Assembly (NCBI GenBank): GCA_005779305.1
Contig: SXJR01000398.1
Span: 1 to 35,966 of the forward strand
Direction of reading: 5' to 3'
Length of the DNA: 35,966 nt
From: Myxococcales bacterium
GTDB taxonomy: Bacteria; Myxococcota_A; Polyangia; Haliangiales; Haliangiaceae
Positions 1 to 8,555 of the stretch are shown here, piece by piece; position 1 is the stretch's first letter; every line of letters begins with the position of its first letter. Under the pieces are notes generated by a model, which made no database searches, was not told where the DNA came from, and saw nothing but the letters and a program-made list of their open reading frames with translations. The position numbers and the translations under genes were made by a program.

Positions 1-493
1 CGAGCGCCGCCGCGGACGTGTCGGTGGCTCGGACCCGGGCGGCGCGCGCGCCGGCGTGGAGCGGCGCCACCGCCGCGCCGGTGCCGACGTCCAGCCACGC
101 GCCGATCGTGCCGGCCGGCAGACAGCCGGCCAGGTGGACGCTCGAGTCGTCGGGCCAGGGCACGCGATCGGGGCCGGTGGCGTCGAGGCGATCGAACACG
201 AGGATGCCGGCACCGAGGACGGCGATCGCCGCGGTGGCGTGGAGCGCGCCGGCTTCTGCGACGACGAGGCCGGCCTCGGCCAGCGGCGGCAGCGCAGCGC
301 CGAGCGCGCGGGTGGCGGCCGCGGCGTCGACGTCCTTGCCCGCGACCAGGAGCCAGATGGGCAGCGCCGCCGGCGGACACGGCGACGGCATGGTGCGCGC
401 GGCCACGGCAGCCGGCACCGCGCTCGCGGCGCTGGCGCCCAGGCACGCCCGCACGGCGCGTTCGCTCAGCAGCGAGGCCAGCGCCGCGCTCAT
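1..493 (-). CDS. SAM-dependent methyltransferase, N-terminal part (runs off the window)
   Basis: Reading the minus strand from ATG at 493 gives an open frame to the window edge, at least 164 residues. It begins MSAALASLLSERAVRACLG and near residue 142 has WLDVGTG followed by a hydrophobic stretch and ATDTSAAAL. That matches motif I (LDxGxG) and motif II (acidic residue ending strand 2) of class I SAM-dependent methyltransferases of the small/HemK-like kind. The region before it resembles the poorly characterised N-terminal domain of some PrmC-like enzymes. The catalytic (N/D)PP(Y/F) motif lies outside the window, so the substrate cannot be named. The start codon overlaps the stop of the upstream TPR lipoprotein gene as ATGA (490-493), which implies translational coupling. 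Confidence 0.7.
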   Translation of the reverse strand, partial: MSAALASLLSERAVRACLGASAASAVPAAVAARTMPSPCPPAALPIWLLVAGKDVDAAAATRALGAALPPLAEAGLVVAEAGALHATAAIAVLGAGILVFDRLDATGPDRVPWPDDSSVHLAGCLPAGTIGAWLDVGTGAAVAPLHAGARAARVRATDTSAAAL

Positions 494-2616
494 CGCTGGA
501 GATGACGGCGGGCCATGTCGTATTCGAAGAAGAGCACCATGTCGGTGCGGACCACGTCCTCGAGCAGGTGCCGCACCTCGTCCCTGGATTGACCGGGCGG
601 ACCCAGCACGGCGCGGTAGTAGGTGAGCTCGGCCCGGCGGGCGCGTGTGGTGGCGCGGGCGTCGAGCTGCTCGACGGTCGTGCGACCGGTGGCGAGGCGG
701 GCGACGTCGTCGTACCAGAGCGGGCCGTCGCGGCTGCCCAGGTACTCGGTGGCCAGGCGGTCGTCGGCGCGGCCTTCGCGCCGGTCCTCGGCGAGGATCC
801 ACAGGCACAGGTAGACCTTGTGATAGTCGCTCACCTGATCGGAGCCGAGCGCGTCGTAGAAGACGTCGCGTGCGCGATCGATCTCGTCGTGCATGATGAG
901 GTGCGCGATCACCTGCACGTGGCTCTCGGCGGTCTCGACGTCGGCCTCGATGGCGCGGCTGAAGTTCTCGAGCGCCTCGTCGCGCATGTCTAGGCCCCAG
1001 AACAGCTTGCCGATCTCGGCGAAGCGCTCGCCCGCAAGCGGAGGCGGTAGCTCCACGGTCTCTCCGAGCTGGGCCCAGATGGCGAGGGCGTCGCGCCAGC
1101 GCCGCAACGCGACAGTGTCGTCGCCCGCGGCGGCGGCGGCGTCGCCGGCCAGGCGCAGGAGCTTGGCGCGGGCATAGAGCTCGGCCGGGGCATCACCGCC
1201 CAGGGCGACGCCGCGCTCGAGGTGGCGGCGGGCCTCCTGGTACTGGCCGAGCTTGAGCGCGATCGTGCCCAGCGTCTCGAGGGCATCGACAGTGGGCTCG
1301 GCCGCGACCGAGCGGTCGAGCTGGCTGCGCGCGTCCTTCAGCTCGCCGACCGAGACCAGGCCCTTGCCGTAGGTGGCGAGGGCCTCGGCCCACGTCGACG
1401 ACCAGCGATGGTCGGGGAAGGCCTTGTCGATCTGCTGGTGGAAGCGGCGCAGCTCCTCGAGGCGGGCGCGGGCGGCCTGAGGCCGATCGCCGTGGATGAG
1501 GCGGGCCAGGCGATCGCGGTAGAGCGACGTCAGCCGATCGGCCAGCTCGGCGTCGTGGGGCGCGGCGGCCCGGGCTCGTTCGAGGAGCGAGATGGGCTGG
1601 GCCACGCGATCGAGATCGGCGGCGTGGCCTGCGGCAGCGCCCAGCAAGATCGCGTCGTCCGGGAAACGGACGAGTGCGTCCAGGCAGACCGCCAGCGCGG
1701 CGCGGGCGCCGTCGGGATCATCGTCTTTGCCGTCGGGGCCGGCGCGCAGGGTGTGGGCGAAGCCGGCCCATTCCACGGCCTCGACCTCGGGCAGGAACAG
1801 CGCGCGCGCGCCCTCGGCGAGAGCCCGGTTGCGGCCGACGCCGACCAGCCCGGCCAGGGTCCGGCCGATCTCGTCGGTGCGGTGGGCGAGGGCGAGGGTG
1901 ACCGCGAGGTCGCGACCGGCGCGGAACGCGGCGCGGATCACCGGCGAGTCGGGCAGCTTGCCGCTGGCGGCGGCCGCGGTGAGCGCGGCGTCGGCGAGGT
2001 TGGCGCGGGCGACCAGCGCGCTGATGTAGCGATCGGTGAGAGCCGGCGTCGGCACGCGCTCGACCACCGGTCCGAGCACGCTGATGGTGCCGCTGCCCAG
2101 CCCGAGCGGCCCCATACGGGCCACGCCGAGATCCTCGGCGAACTGCAGCACCTGCTCGAGCTCGTCGCGGTGGGCGGCGGCGTGGGTCGGATCGGCGACG
2201 GCGAGCAGCGCGAGGACCAACGCGATCTCGCGATCGAGGCCGGCGCGGGCCAGCGCGGCCCGGGCCCGGGTCAGCGCCGGGACGTGGGGCGCGAGCTCGG
2301 CCGCCATCGCCGCCGGCTCGTCGTTCCACAAGAGCGCGAGCTCGCGTACCACGGTGTCGACGCGATCGAGGCGACCGCCATCGAGGTAGCCGGTGAGCCG
2401 CCGCATCATGGCCGCGGCGACCGAGCGGCGCAGCTCGCTGCGTTCGGGGCCTGGTGCCAGCGCGATGATCTGGTCGACGCGATCGCCGAGATCGAGATCG
2501 TCATCGAGCTCGAAGGGCGCGTCGACGAGCTCAGCCCGCGGCCCCTGGGCGCGCGGGTGCGGGCACCCGGCGGCGGCGAGGGCAAGCGCGGTCGCGAACA
2601 GGATGCTGAGTCGCAC
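490..2616 (-). CDS. TPR-repeat lipoprotein
   Basis: This 708-residue protein begins MRLSILFATALALAAAGC, a lipoprotein signal peptide with lipobox AAGC and lipidated Cys18. It should be anchored in a membrane and face the periplasm or the cell surface. The rest is almost all helical. TPR-like helix pairs are clearest around residues 435-475 (ALETLGTIALKLGQYQEARRHLE) and 530-565 (FAEIGKLFWGLDMRDEALENF), with more degenerate repeats elsewhere. No enzymatic motif is visible, so a scaffolding or protein-interaction role is the most that can be said. The start is GTG with no Shine-Dalgarno, but TACCCT lies 6 nt before it, so the message may be leaderless. The 3' end overlaps the methyltransferase gene. 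A copy of the dispersed 50-bp repeat lies about 90 bp upstream. Confidence 0.85.
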   Translation of the reverse strand: MRLSILFATALALAAAGCPHPRAQGPRAELVDAPFELDDDLDLGDRVDQIIALAPGPERSELRRSVAAAMMRRLTGYLDGGRLDRVDTVVRELALLWNDEPAAMAAELAPHVPALTRARAALARAGLDREIALVLALLAVADPTHAAAHRDELEQVLQFAEDLGVARMGPLGLGSGTISVLGPVVERVPTPALTDRYISALVARANLADAALTAAAASGKLPDSPVIRAAFRAGRDLAVTLALAHRTDEIGRTLAGLVGVGRNRALAEGARALFLPEVEAVEWAGFAHTLRAGPDGKDDDPDGARAALAVCLDALVRFPDDAILLGAAAGHAADLDRVAQPISLLERARAAAPHDAELADRLTSLYRDRLARLIHGDRPQAARARLEELRRFHQQIDKAFPDHRWSSTWAEALATYGKGLVSVGELKDARSQLDRSVAAEPTVDALETLGTIALKLGQYQEARRHLERGVALGGDAPAELYARAKLLRLAGDAAAAAGDDTVALRRWRDALAIWAQLGETVELPPPLAGERFAEIGKLFWGLDMRDEALENFSRAIEADVETAESHVQVIAHLIMHDEIDRARDVFYDALGSDQVSDYHKVYLCLWILAEDRREGRADDRLATEYLGSRDGPLWYDDVARLATGRTTVEQLDARATTRARRAELTYYRAVLGPPGQSRDEVRHLLEDVVRTDMVLFFEYDMARRHLQR

Positions 2617-2622
2617 CGTCAG

Positions 2623-2628
2623 AGGGTA
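2623..2628 (-). promoter_or_regulatory. putative -10 element of a leaderless promoter
   Basis: TACCCT on the minus strand with a 6-nt spacer to the GTG start at 2616. No Shine-Dalgarno is visible. It fits the TANNNT pattern seen before several other genes in the window. Confidence 0.4.
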
Positions 2629-2704
2629 GCAGCACTGGCGTCACCAGGAGACCGTAGGGCGTTGCGCCCGTTCGACCCGTCCCAACAGCCCCGAACCCAC
2701 CCGG

Positions 2705-2755
2705 TGACCCCGTACACCGGAGGCACTGTTGATCGCTCGCTAGTCGCTCGCTGGG
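2705..2755 (+). repeat. dispersed 50-bp repeat, copy A
   Basis: On the plus strand it reads GACCCCGTACACC, 5 nt, CACTGTTGATC, then a tandem octamer with core CGCTCGCTAGTCGCTCGCT and GGG. It shares the same block order with copies at 12838, 16129 and 35620. It covers the last codons and the TAG stop of the PDZ-like lipoprotein gene, so that protein ends in ASD encoded by the repeat. Confidence 0.8.
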
Positions 2756-3282
2756 GGCGTCGTCGCCGGCGCAGTGACGGTGTACCGGAGCTGGAACGGG
2801 GCCGGTCCGCGGCGGAGCTCGGCGACGATCACGTCGGCCGTGTACAGGTCCTTCCACAGGTCGCCCAGGTCGGTCGGTTTGACCAGGACGCGGCCGTTCA
2901 CGCTCACCAGAACGTCGCCGACCAGCAGGTCGACGCCGTCGAAGCGGTTGCAGCCGCTGACGAACCGCACCAGGCGCCAGCCGGCGAACTTGCCGGCATC
3001 CTCGACCGCGGCGACCTCGAAACAGCGCAGGAGCTCCCCGGGCTGGGCGTCGAGGGTCGCGGTCAGGACCGAGCGTGCGATCGTGCCTTCGCGCACGACC
3101 GGGCCGGCGAAGGCGGGCGGCGGCGCGACCGGTTCGTCGGCCACGACCGGGGTGGCGGCCTCGGACTGGCCGGCGTGCCCGGCGCGCGGATCGTCCTCGT
3201 CGAAGGGAGACTGCGGATCGACCTTGGGGCCGCAGGCCGCGACGGCGACCAGGGCGGAGACGCAGAGGGACACCAGACGCAT
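2740..3282 (-). CDS. PDZ-like lipoprotein
   Basis: From ATG at 3282 the protein has 180 residues. It starts with a short lipoprotein signal [17 protein letters not shown] (lipidated Cys17), then a Pro/Asp/Ala-rich linker. Residues about 105-175 contain [27 protein letters not shown], the DxxxxVNGxxV pattern of a PDZ domain as in type II secretion GspC or DegS-like proteins. No protease domain is present, so it probably binds a partner C-terminus or acts as an adaptor. An alternative GTG at 3354 overlaps the upstream stop (GTGA) and would add 24 residues before the signal; the internal ATG is preferred because it gives a compact lipoprotein signal. The last codons and the stop lie inside dispersed repeat copy A. 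Confidence 0.75.
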   Translation of the reverse strand: MRLVSLCVSALVAVAACGPKVDPQSPFDEDDPRAGHAGQSEAATPVVADEPVAPPPAFAGPVVREGTIARSVLTATLDAQPGELLRCFEVAAVEDAGKFAGWRLVRFVSGCNRFDGVDLLVGDVLVSVNGRVLVKPTDLGDLWKDLYTADVIVAELRRGPAPFQLRYTVTAPATTPPASD

Positions 3283-3350
3283 CGAGAGACGCTGACGCGG
3301 GAAGGCCACCTGGGCAAGTTTCGAGGCGGGGAGAAGGGAAAGGGCGAGGC

Positions 3351-4760
3351 TCACTGGGCGTCGAGCGTGGCCTGGATCGCGGACTCGGCGACGGCGCCCC
3401 AGCGGGCGCGGGCCGCGGCGTCGAAGCGGGTGGTATAGGGCAGGTGGATGAAGCCTGCCTTGCCGCCGCCGATGGCGCCGGTGGTGGTGAAGAAGACGTT
3501 GTTGCAGATGTAGCGGCCGGGGTCATCGCTGCGGGCCGGCGTCTCACCGAGCGCGCGCAGGGCGCGGTCGATGGCGGCCAGCGGCAGCGAGGTCGAACGC
3601 TCGGCCGGCGCCGCCGTGTCGATGGGCAGCGCCGCCGCGATCACGCCGCGGTTGTCGGGGACGCCACCCGAGACCTCGCCGGTGTCCTTCAGGTTGTAGG
3701 CGGTCTCCTCGAGGGCGATGGCGCCGCCGCCCTGCCCGAAGCTGATGACCACCGCCGGCGCGCACCGCGCCATCACCTCGCGCACCGCCGCGGCGGCGCG
3801 GTCGTACTCGACGGGCAGGATCAGCCGCATGACCCGCGCGCCGCGCAGGGCCGACGGGCGGAGGGCGCGCACCGCGACCTCGGAGACGTTGTCGTGCCAC
3901 CCGTCGGCGGGGAACGGCTGGAAGCCGGTGACCAGCACCGGCACGCCGCCGGGCGCGCCCTCGTACTGGCAGGGCGCGGGGGTTCGCCGCAGCTCCATGC
4001 GCGCGGTCTCGCTGCCGGCGCTGATGCGGAGCTGCGTGACCTCGCCGCGATCGGCGACCAGCGCGCCCGCGGCCACCCGGTGGAGCGTGCGGAAGCCGGT
4101 GTCCACCTCCGTGATCGCGCCGGTCGCCGCCAGCGCGCGCCAGCGCTCGCTGACGTCGGCACCGTCGATCTCGACCCGCTCGATCGCATCACCGGGCGCG
4201 GTCTCCACCGTGATCACCTCGCCATCGGCGACCACGCCCGATCCCGGCGAAAGCACCAGGCGGAAGCGGCGCGGAAAGACCTCGACGTAGGCCAGCTCGA
4301 TCTCGGCGCCGTCGGCGGGCACCACCGCCACCGTCCGCGGCTGTCCATCGCTCCAGTACGCGACCGACACATCGATCCATGCGCCGCGCTCGCGCAGGCG
4401 CTCCGCCGTCAGCGTGTCCTCGACCGTGACCGTCCCGTTCTCCTCCGCGACTCGCACCGTCACCACCTCACCCTCACCGGCACCGATCACACGCAGCCGC
4501 GCGCTCACTGCCAGCTCGCCCCGCTGCGCCGCGCCGTCGAGCGGTCCCTCGCACCACGCCACCCGCACCCCATCCTCGGTCCGCTCTCCCCAGCAGAGAT
4601 CCCCGGCGCTCGTCACCCGCGCGTTGAACGGATGCCCCGCGCTGTCGACCTTGCCGTCGACGAAGTCCTTGAACATGCCGTCGTTCGGCCGTGCCGCGTC
4701 ATCCGCGGGCGCCGCCGAGCACCCCGCCAGGACGACCGCGATGGCCACACGCGCGCGCAT
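3351..4760 (-). CDS. lipoprotein with C-terminal pyroglutamyl-peptidase (C15) domain
   Basis: This 469-residue protein begins [18 protein letters not shown], a lipoprotein signal with Cys14. Residues about 30-265 are beta-rich and unrecognised. From about residue 272 it resembles pyrrolidone-carboxylate peptidase: [14 protein letters not shown] with a downstream N-x-[28 protein letters not shown] and GFIHLPY. The catalytic triad of the C15 family can be matched to Glu351 or Glu352, Cys419 and His439. Typical Pcp is a cytosolic enzyme of about 215 residues; here the domain is exported and carries a long N-terminal extension. The start has GGAGG close upstream (GGAGGGGATG). A start further upstream would spoil the signal peptide. 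It may release pyroglutamate from extracellular peptides, but this is inference. Confidence 0.8.
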   Translation of the reverse strand: MRARVAIAVVLAGCSAAPADDAARPNDGMFKDFVDGKVDSAGHPFNARVTSAGDLCWGERTEDGVRVAWCEGPLDGAAQRGELAVSARLRVIGAGEGEVVTVRVAEENGTVTVEDTLTAERLRERGAWIDVSVAYWSDGQPRTVAVVPADGAEIELAYVEVFPRRFRLVLSPGSGVVADGEVITVETAPGDAIERVEIDGADVSERWRALAATGAITEVDTGFRTLHRVAAGALVADRGEVTQLRISAGSETARMELRRTPAPCQYEGAPGGVPVLVTGFQPFPADGWHDNVSEVAVRALRPSALRGARVMRLILPVEYDRAAAAVREVMARCAPAVVISFGQGGGAIALEETAYNLKDTGEVSGGVPDNRGVIAAALPIDTAAPAERSTSLPLAAIDRALRALGETPARSDDPGRYICNNVFFTTTGAIGGGKAGFIHLPYTTRFDAAARARWGAVAESAIQATLDAQ

Positions 4761-4871
4761 CCCCTCCACCAGAGCACCCTCCGTGCCACTCCAACCCCGC
4801 GCACCTCCACCACCCTCCACCCCTCACTGGCCACCCGAGTTGCCGCCCTGGTCTCCCACGCCCTCGCCCTT

Positions 4872-5654
4872 CTACGTCTTCCCCTCCTCCAGCACCGCGA
4901 TCGCCGCCTTCGGATCATTCGCAAACACCCCGTCCACCCCCGCCGCCGCCAGCTCGCGCAACCGCCCTGGATCGTCGACGGTCCAGGCGTTGACCGCCAG
5001 CCCGCGCGTCCGCCAGGCGGCGACCTGCTCGGGCGTACACAACCCGTGCTCGGGATGCACCGCGCTGGCGCCCACCAGCGCCGCCGCCGCCGGAGACCGC
5101 AAAGCCCGCGGCAGCAGGGCGTCGAACAGGTACGCGAGCGGCAGGTGAGGCGCCACCACGTGGAGCTGCCACAAGGCCGCCGGATCGAACGACGAGATCA
5201 CGACGCGGTCGTCGGCGCCCACGGCGTGGATCGCGCGCGCCACCCGTGCCGGCAGCGGGCCCGCACGCCCCGGCCGCAGCGATTTGATCTCGACGTTCAC
5301 CGGCAGGTCGCCGCACGCCACCAGCGCATCCTCGAGGGTCGGGATCCGCTGGCCGCCGACGAGCGTGACCCCACGCAGCTCGGTCCACGGCAGGGCATCG
5401 ATGCGATCAGGACGTCCGGCCAGGCGGGCCAGATCGTCGTCATGGAAGACCACCACCTCGCCGCTCGCGCACAGGAGCACGTCGAGCTCGACGCCGTCGG
5501 CGCCGTGGGCGCGGGCCAGCTCGAACGCCGCCACGGTATTCTCGGTGGCGTGGGCGCTGGCGCCGCGGTGGGCCCACACCCGCGGCCGGGTCTGGCGGGT
5601 GAGCCAGCGGCCGCGCTGGCGCCGGCCCCAGGCCGGGAACAGGCGGACGATCAC
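4872..5654 (-). CDS. glycerophosphodiester phosphodiesterase
   Basis: This 260-residue protein is of normal length for the GDPD family, which hydrolyses glycerophosphodiesters to glycerol-3-phosphate and an alcohol. The conserved landmarks are present in order: HRG at 29-31, ENT at 38-40, ELD at 56-58, FHDD at 70-73, VEIKS at 121-125, and a C-terminal [11 protein letters not shown] and [10 protein letters not shown]. His29 and His71 correspond to the catalytic histidines, and Glu56/Asp58/Glu122 to metal ligands. No signal peptide is evident, so a cytosolic UgpQ-like enzyme is likely. The start is GTG with GGGGAAG upstream. It lies 18 bp after lysC in the same direction, so it is probably co-transcribed. 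Confidence 0.9.
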   Translation of the reverse strand: MIVRLFPAWGRRQRGRWLTRQTRPRVWAHRGASAHATENTVAAFELARAHGADGVELDVLLCASGEVVVFHDDDLARLAGRPDRIDALPWTELRGVTLVGGQRIPTLEDALVACGDLPVNVEIKSLRPGRAGPLPARVARAIHAVGADDRVVISSFDPAALWQLHVVAPHLPLAYLFDALLPRALRSPAAAALVGASAVHPEHGLCTPEQVAAWRTRGLAVNAWTVDDPGRLRELAAAGVDGVFANDPKAAIAVLEEGKT

Positions 5655-5672
5655 GTTTCGATCACTTCCCCG

Positions 5673-6866
5673 TCACGACTCGACGAAGACCCGGTGCAGC
5701 GCCCGGGTCAGCTCGTCGACGTGCTGGCGATCGCACCACAGCGTGATGCGCAGCGGCGAGACGCTCACCGCGTTGAGCGGTACGCCGGCGCCGATCGCGG
5801 TCTGCCGCGCGCGCACGATGATGCCGGGGTTGCCGCCGATGCCATGGCCGACGATGGTGACCGCGCCCTCCTCGCCGATCTCGAGCGAGCCGGCGAGGAC
5901 GTTCTCGAGCTTGCCCTTCACCGCGGTCCAGTCCGGCACATCGGCGATGGTGAACCAGGCCCGCAGCTCCTTGCCCTCGAGATCGAGGTGGGTCAGCGGG
6001 ATCGACGCCGCCTCCAGGATCTGCAGGCAGTTCTCGACGCTGGCGCCGCCAGTGGTCTTGACCCTCACCAGGTTGCCCTGGCCGGTGACCGCAGCGACCT
6101 GGCGCTCGCGCTCGGGGCTCCAGTCGATGCGGGTGCCGCCACCGTCCTTGCCGGTGGCGCGGGCGTAGACGGCGATGCCGCTCTTGCGCGCGAACTCGAC
6201 CGACGCGTCGTGCAGCACCTTGGCGCCCTGCGCCGCAAGCTCGAGCATCTCGTCGTGGCTGATGGCGTCGAGCAACTGGGCCGCGCTCACGATGCGTGGA
6301 TCGGCGGTGTAGACGCCGTCCACGTCGGAGCAGATCTCGCAGTAGTCGGCGCGCAGCGCCGCGGCCAGCGCGACCGCGGTGGTGTCGGAGCCGCCGCGGC
6401 CCAGGGTGGTGACCTCGCGCTTGTACGAGACGCCCTGGAAGCCGGCAACGATGACCACCTTGCCGCGCTCGAGCTCGTCCTCGATGCGGAACGGCCGCAC
6501 CTCGACGATGCGCGCGCCCGAGTGGCGGTCGTTGGTCATGATGCCGGCCTGGGAGCCGGTGAACGAGATGGCCTCGAGGCCTTCCTCGGTGACCGCCATC
6601 GACAAGAGCGCCATGGCCTCGCGTTCGCCGCAGGTCAGCAGCATGTCGAGCTCGCGCCGCGACGGCGACGGGCTGACCGCCTTGGCCTTGTCGATGAGGG
6701 CGTTGGTGGTCTTGCCCATGGCCGAGACCACCACCACGACCTTCTTGCCGGCGGCCTTGGTGCGGGCCACGCGCTTGGCCACCAGCCGGAGCTTGTCGAC
6801 ATCGGCGACCGAGGAGCCGCCGTACTTCTGGACCACGATGCCGGATTGCGTCGTCACGACGCGCAT
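5673..6866 (-). CDS. lysC: aspartate kinase
   Basis: This 397-residue enzyme phosphorylates aspartate, the first step to lysine, threonine and methionine. The N-terminus has the signature KYGGSS (14-19), followed by [18 protein letters not shown] and [19 protein letters not shown] of the amino-acid-kinase fold. The C-terminal 130 residues hold two ACT domains ([15 protein letters not shown] and [14 protein letters not shown]), the usual feedback-binding site. The length agrees with class II lysine- or threonine-sensitive enzymes. The ATG at 6866 follows the tmk stop after a single base, so it is translationally coupled to tmk. The pairing of tmk and lysC is not a known functional unit. Confidence 0.93.
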   Translation of the reverse strand: MRVVTTQSGIVVQKYGGSSVADVDKLRLVAKRVARTKAAGKKVVVVVSAMGKTTNALIDKAKAVSPSPSRRELDMLLTCGEREAMALLSMAVTEEGLEAISFTGSQAGIMTNDRHSGARIVEVRPFRIEDELERGKVVIVAGFQGVSYKREVTTLGRGGSDTTAVALAAALRADYCEICSDVDGVYTADPRIVSAAQLLDAISHDEMLELAAQGAKVLHDASVEFARKSGIAVYARATGKDGGGTRIDWSPERERQVAAVTGQGNLVRVKTTGGASVENCLQILEAASIPLTHLDLEGKELRAWFTIADVPDWTAVKGKLENVLAGSLEIGEEGAVTIVGHGIGGNPGIIVRARQTAIGAGVPLNAVSVSPLRITLWCDRQHVDELTRALHRVFVES

Positions 6867-6867
6867 C

Positions 6868-7482
6868 CTACAGCAGGGTCGAGACCGCGGCCACGATCGC
6901 TCGCGTCACGTCGTCGAGCGGCTGCTCGCCGTCGAGGACGGTGATGGCCTCGCCCTCGGCGGCCAGCTCGGCGAGGACGGCGTCGTAGCCGCCCGCGACC
7001 CGCTGTTGCATGGGCAGATCCTCGAACAGCTCCTGGGCGCGGCCGGCGGCGACGCGGCGCTCGGCGGCGACCTCGGCCCGCACTCGAAGGAACACGGTCA
7101 GATCGGGGCGGCGGGCCCGGCGGTTGAGCTCGCGGATCCACGCCCGCTCGGCGCCGGTGCCCTGGTAGGCCAGCGACGAGTGGTACCAGCGGTCGGAGAT
7201 GACGATCGTGCCGGCGGCCAGCGCCGGCTCGACCTCGCGCTGGAGGTGATCCATGCGATCGGCGGCGAACAGCAGGCTGAACGTGGTCTGGTCGAGGCGT
7301 GCGCCGGCGATGGCGTGACCGCCGGTGAGCATCTCGCGGATGAGGCGGCCGATGGGGCCGTCCGACGGCTCGCGGGTGACGTGGGCGGCGTGGCCGGCGG
7401 CGGCGAGCGCGTCGGCCAGGCGCCGGGTCTGGGTGGTGGTGCCGGCTCCGTCGAGCCCCTCGAGGACGATCAGCTTGCTCAC
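6868..7482 (-). CDS. tmk: thymidylate kinase with altered P-loop
   Basis: This 204-residue protein matches dTMP kinase, which makes dTDP for DNA synthesis. It has [13 protein letters not shown] at residues 6-18, TREP at 36-39, [13 protein letters not shown] around 96-108 (DR[YW] motif) and an Arg-rich lid region near 145-160. The Walker A lysine of GxxGxGK[ST] is replaced by Thr15 ([10 protein letters not shown]). The rest of the family signature is intact, so it is probably functional; lineage variants with this change may exist, but I cannot verify that here. It starts at GTG, one base after the stop of the upstream ChaN-like gene, and ends one base before lysC. Confidence 0.9.
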   Translation of the reverse strand: MSKLIVLEGLDGAGTTTQTRRLADALAAAGHAAHVTREPSDGPIGRLIREMLTGGHAIAGARLDQTTFSLLFAADRMDHLQREVEPALAAGTIVISDRWYHSSLAYQGTGAERAWIRELNRRARRPDLTVFLRVRAEVAAERRVAAGRAQELFEDLPMQQRVAGGYDAVLAELAAEGEAITVLDGEQPLDDVTRAIVAAVSTLL

Positions 7483-7483
7483 G

Positions 7484-8452
7484 TCAGGACCTGGGTAGCA
7501 CGGCGATCCAGCTGTGTGGTGCGCGCTCGACCAGGAGCACCTTGCCGGGCGGCGTCCGGGCCACCAGCGGGTACCAGTCCTCGCTCTCGTACAGCGGCTG
7601 GCCCTCGATCAGCTCGGGCAGGTAGAGGTCGACCTCGACGAAGCGCCCGGCGGTGGCCTCGTCGACGCCCTTGGCGTAGCTCCAGTGGGCGGTGCTCTCG
7701 AACGGATACAGATCGTTGTGGAGCGCGCCGCCGTAGACCACGATCAGCGGCCTGACCTCGGCGTGCTCCTCGCGGTAGCGCACGGCGCTCTTGGCGATGC
7801 GGCCGAGCTCGCGGGTCACGATGCCGAGCAGCTTCTCGGCGTCGACGCCGGTGGGCGGCGCGACCGCGGTCAGGTCGTCACAGGTCAGCCGCATCACGTG
7901 GGCCTTGATGCCGTTCTGCCTGATGATGCCGATGAGCCCGCCGATCTCACCCTTGGTCGACTCGGGGCGCTTCATCGCGCTCTCGACCCGCTGGGTGGCC
8001 GCGCCGCCGGTCTTGCACGTCGGATCGACGACCCAGGTCTCGATCACCAGGTCCGACACCTTGGGGCCGAGCGCGGGCATCACCTCGGCGGTGAAGCGGG
8101 CCAGCGCCGACATCGTCGGGCCGGTCTTGTCGGTGCGCAGGTGCAGCTCGCCGATGCCGACCACGCGCGGGTTGTCGCGCAAGATCTCGGCGAACGCCGT
8201 GCTCAGATCGGGGAACACGTCGCGGCGGAGCTCGCGGGGGCCACCGTCGCTTCCGCCGCTGTCACCGCCGGTGGCCGTGGCGTCGGTGGTGGCCTGGGCC
8301 AGCGCCGCCGCGTCGCGCGTCGGTTTCGGCGAATCGTCGCCGGCGCGCCTGGCGCCGTCGCACGCGATGAGCACCAGCGCGACCGTGCCGATCGCGCCGA
8401 TCGCAGTGTAGAGCGTCCACGCGGCCACCGGCGACCGTCGGGCGGAGTGCAT
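7484..8452 (-). CDS. ChaN/Tiki-like (GELH motif) membrane-anchored protein
   Basis: This 322-residue protein begins with a basic segment and a hydrophobic stretch ending in LVLIAC (Cys31), consistent with a lipoprotein or signal anchor. A Gly/Asp/Ala linker follows. The mature part has VVGIGELHLRTDKT (GELH at 101-104), SDLVIETW, and later LIVVYGGALHND. The GExH start and a late His-containing motif are characteristic of the Tiki/TraB/EreA/ChaN superfamily, which includes haem-binding ChaN and metal-dependent hydrolases. The substrate is unknown. The ATG at 8452 is preferred over an upstream GTG at 8479 because TATCGT lies 6 nt before it. It heads the minus-strand run toward tmk. Confidence 0.65.
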   Translation of the reverse strand: MHSARRSPVAAWTLYTAIGAIGTVALVLIACDGARRAGDDSPKPTRDAAALAQATTDATATGGDSGGSDGGPRELRRDVFPDLSTAFAEILRDNPRVVGIGELHLRTDKTGPTMSALARFTAEVMPALGPKVSDLVIETWVVDPTCKTGGAATQRVESAMKRPESTKGEIGGLIGIIRQNGIKAHVMRLTCDDLTAVAPPTGVDAEKLLGIVTRELGRIAKSAVRYREEHAEVRPLIVVYGGALHNDLYPFESTAHWSYAKGVDEATAGRFVEVDLYLPELIEGQPLYESEDWYPLVARTPPGKVLLVERAPHSWIAVLPRS

Positions 8453-8458
8453 GGCGCG

Positions 8459-8464
8459 ACGATA
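8459..8464 (-). promoter_or_regulatory. putative -10 element of a leaderless promoter
   Basis: TATCGT on the minus strand, 6-nt spacer to the ATG at 8452, no Shine-Dalgarno. It would drive the ChaN-like, tmk, lysC run. Confidence 0.45.
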
Positions 8465-8543
8465 CCAGGGACGCAGCACGAGAGTTCGACACCCCCCGCT
8501 GCGTCTGGTTGCGGGCGATGGTCATCGAGATGTGCTCTTGAGG

Positions 8544-8549
8544 TATGGT
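8544..8549 (+). promoter_or_regulatory. putative -10 element of a leaderless promoter
   Basis: TATGGT followed by a 6-nt spacer and the ATG at 8556. The same hexamer and spacing occur before the phospholipase C-like gene on the other strand. GAGG lies 13 nt before the ATG and is a poor Shine-Dalgarno position. Confidence 0.45.
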
Positions 8550-8555
8550 CCCCAC

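Noticed and set aside
3283-3354. GTG at 3354 as the start of the PDZ-like lipoprotein (GTGA overlap)
   Set aside because: It would put 24 residues before a good lipoprotein signal; kept only as an alternative.
1222-3438. A 738-residue plus-strand open frame opposite the TPR and PDZ lipoproteins
   Set aside because: Same cause; low-complexity composition and no recognisable motif, while the minus-strand products have signals and domains.
4761-4871. G-quadruplex in the G-rich minus strand before the peptidase lipoprotein
   Set aside because: Loops between the G-runs are up to 15 nt; a stable quadruplex is not well supported.
3075-6944. A 1289-residue plus-strand open frame opposite the lipoprotein, GDPD and lysC genes
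   Set aside because: It is the GC-driven antisense shadow of recognised minus-strand genes; the translation is Arg/Gly/Ala-rich with no domain.
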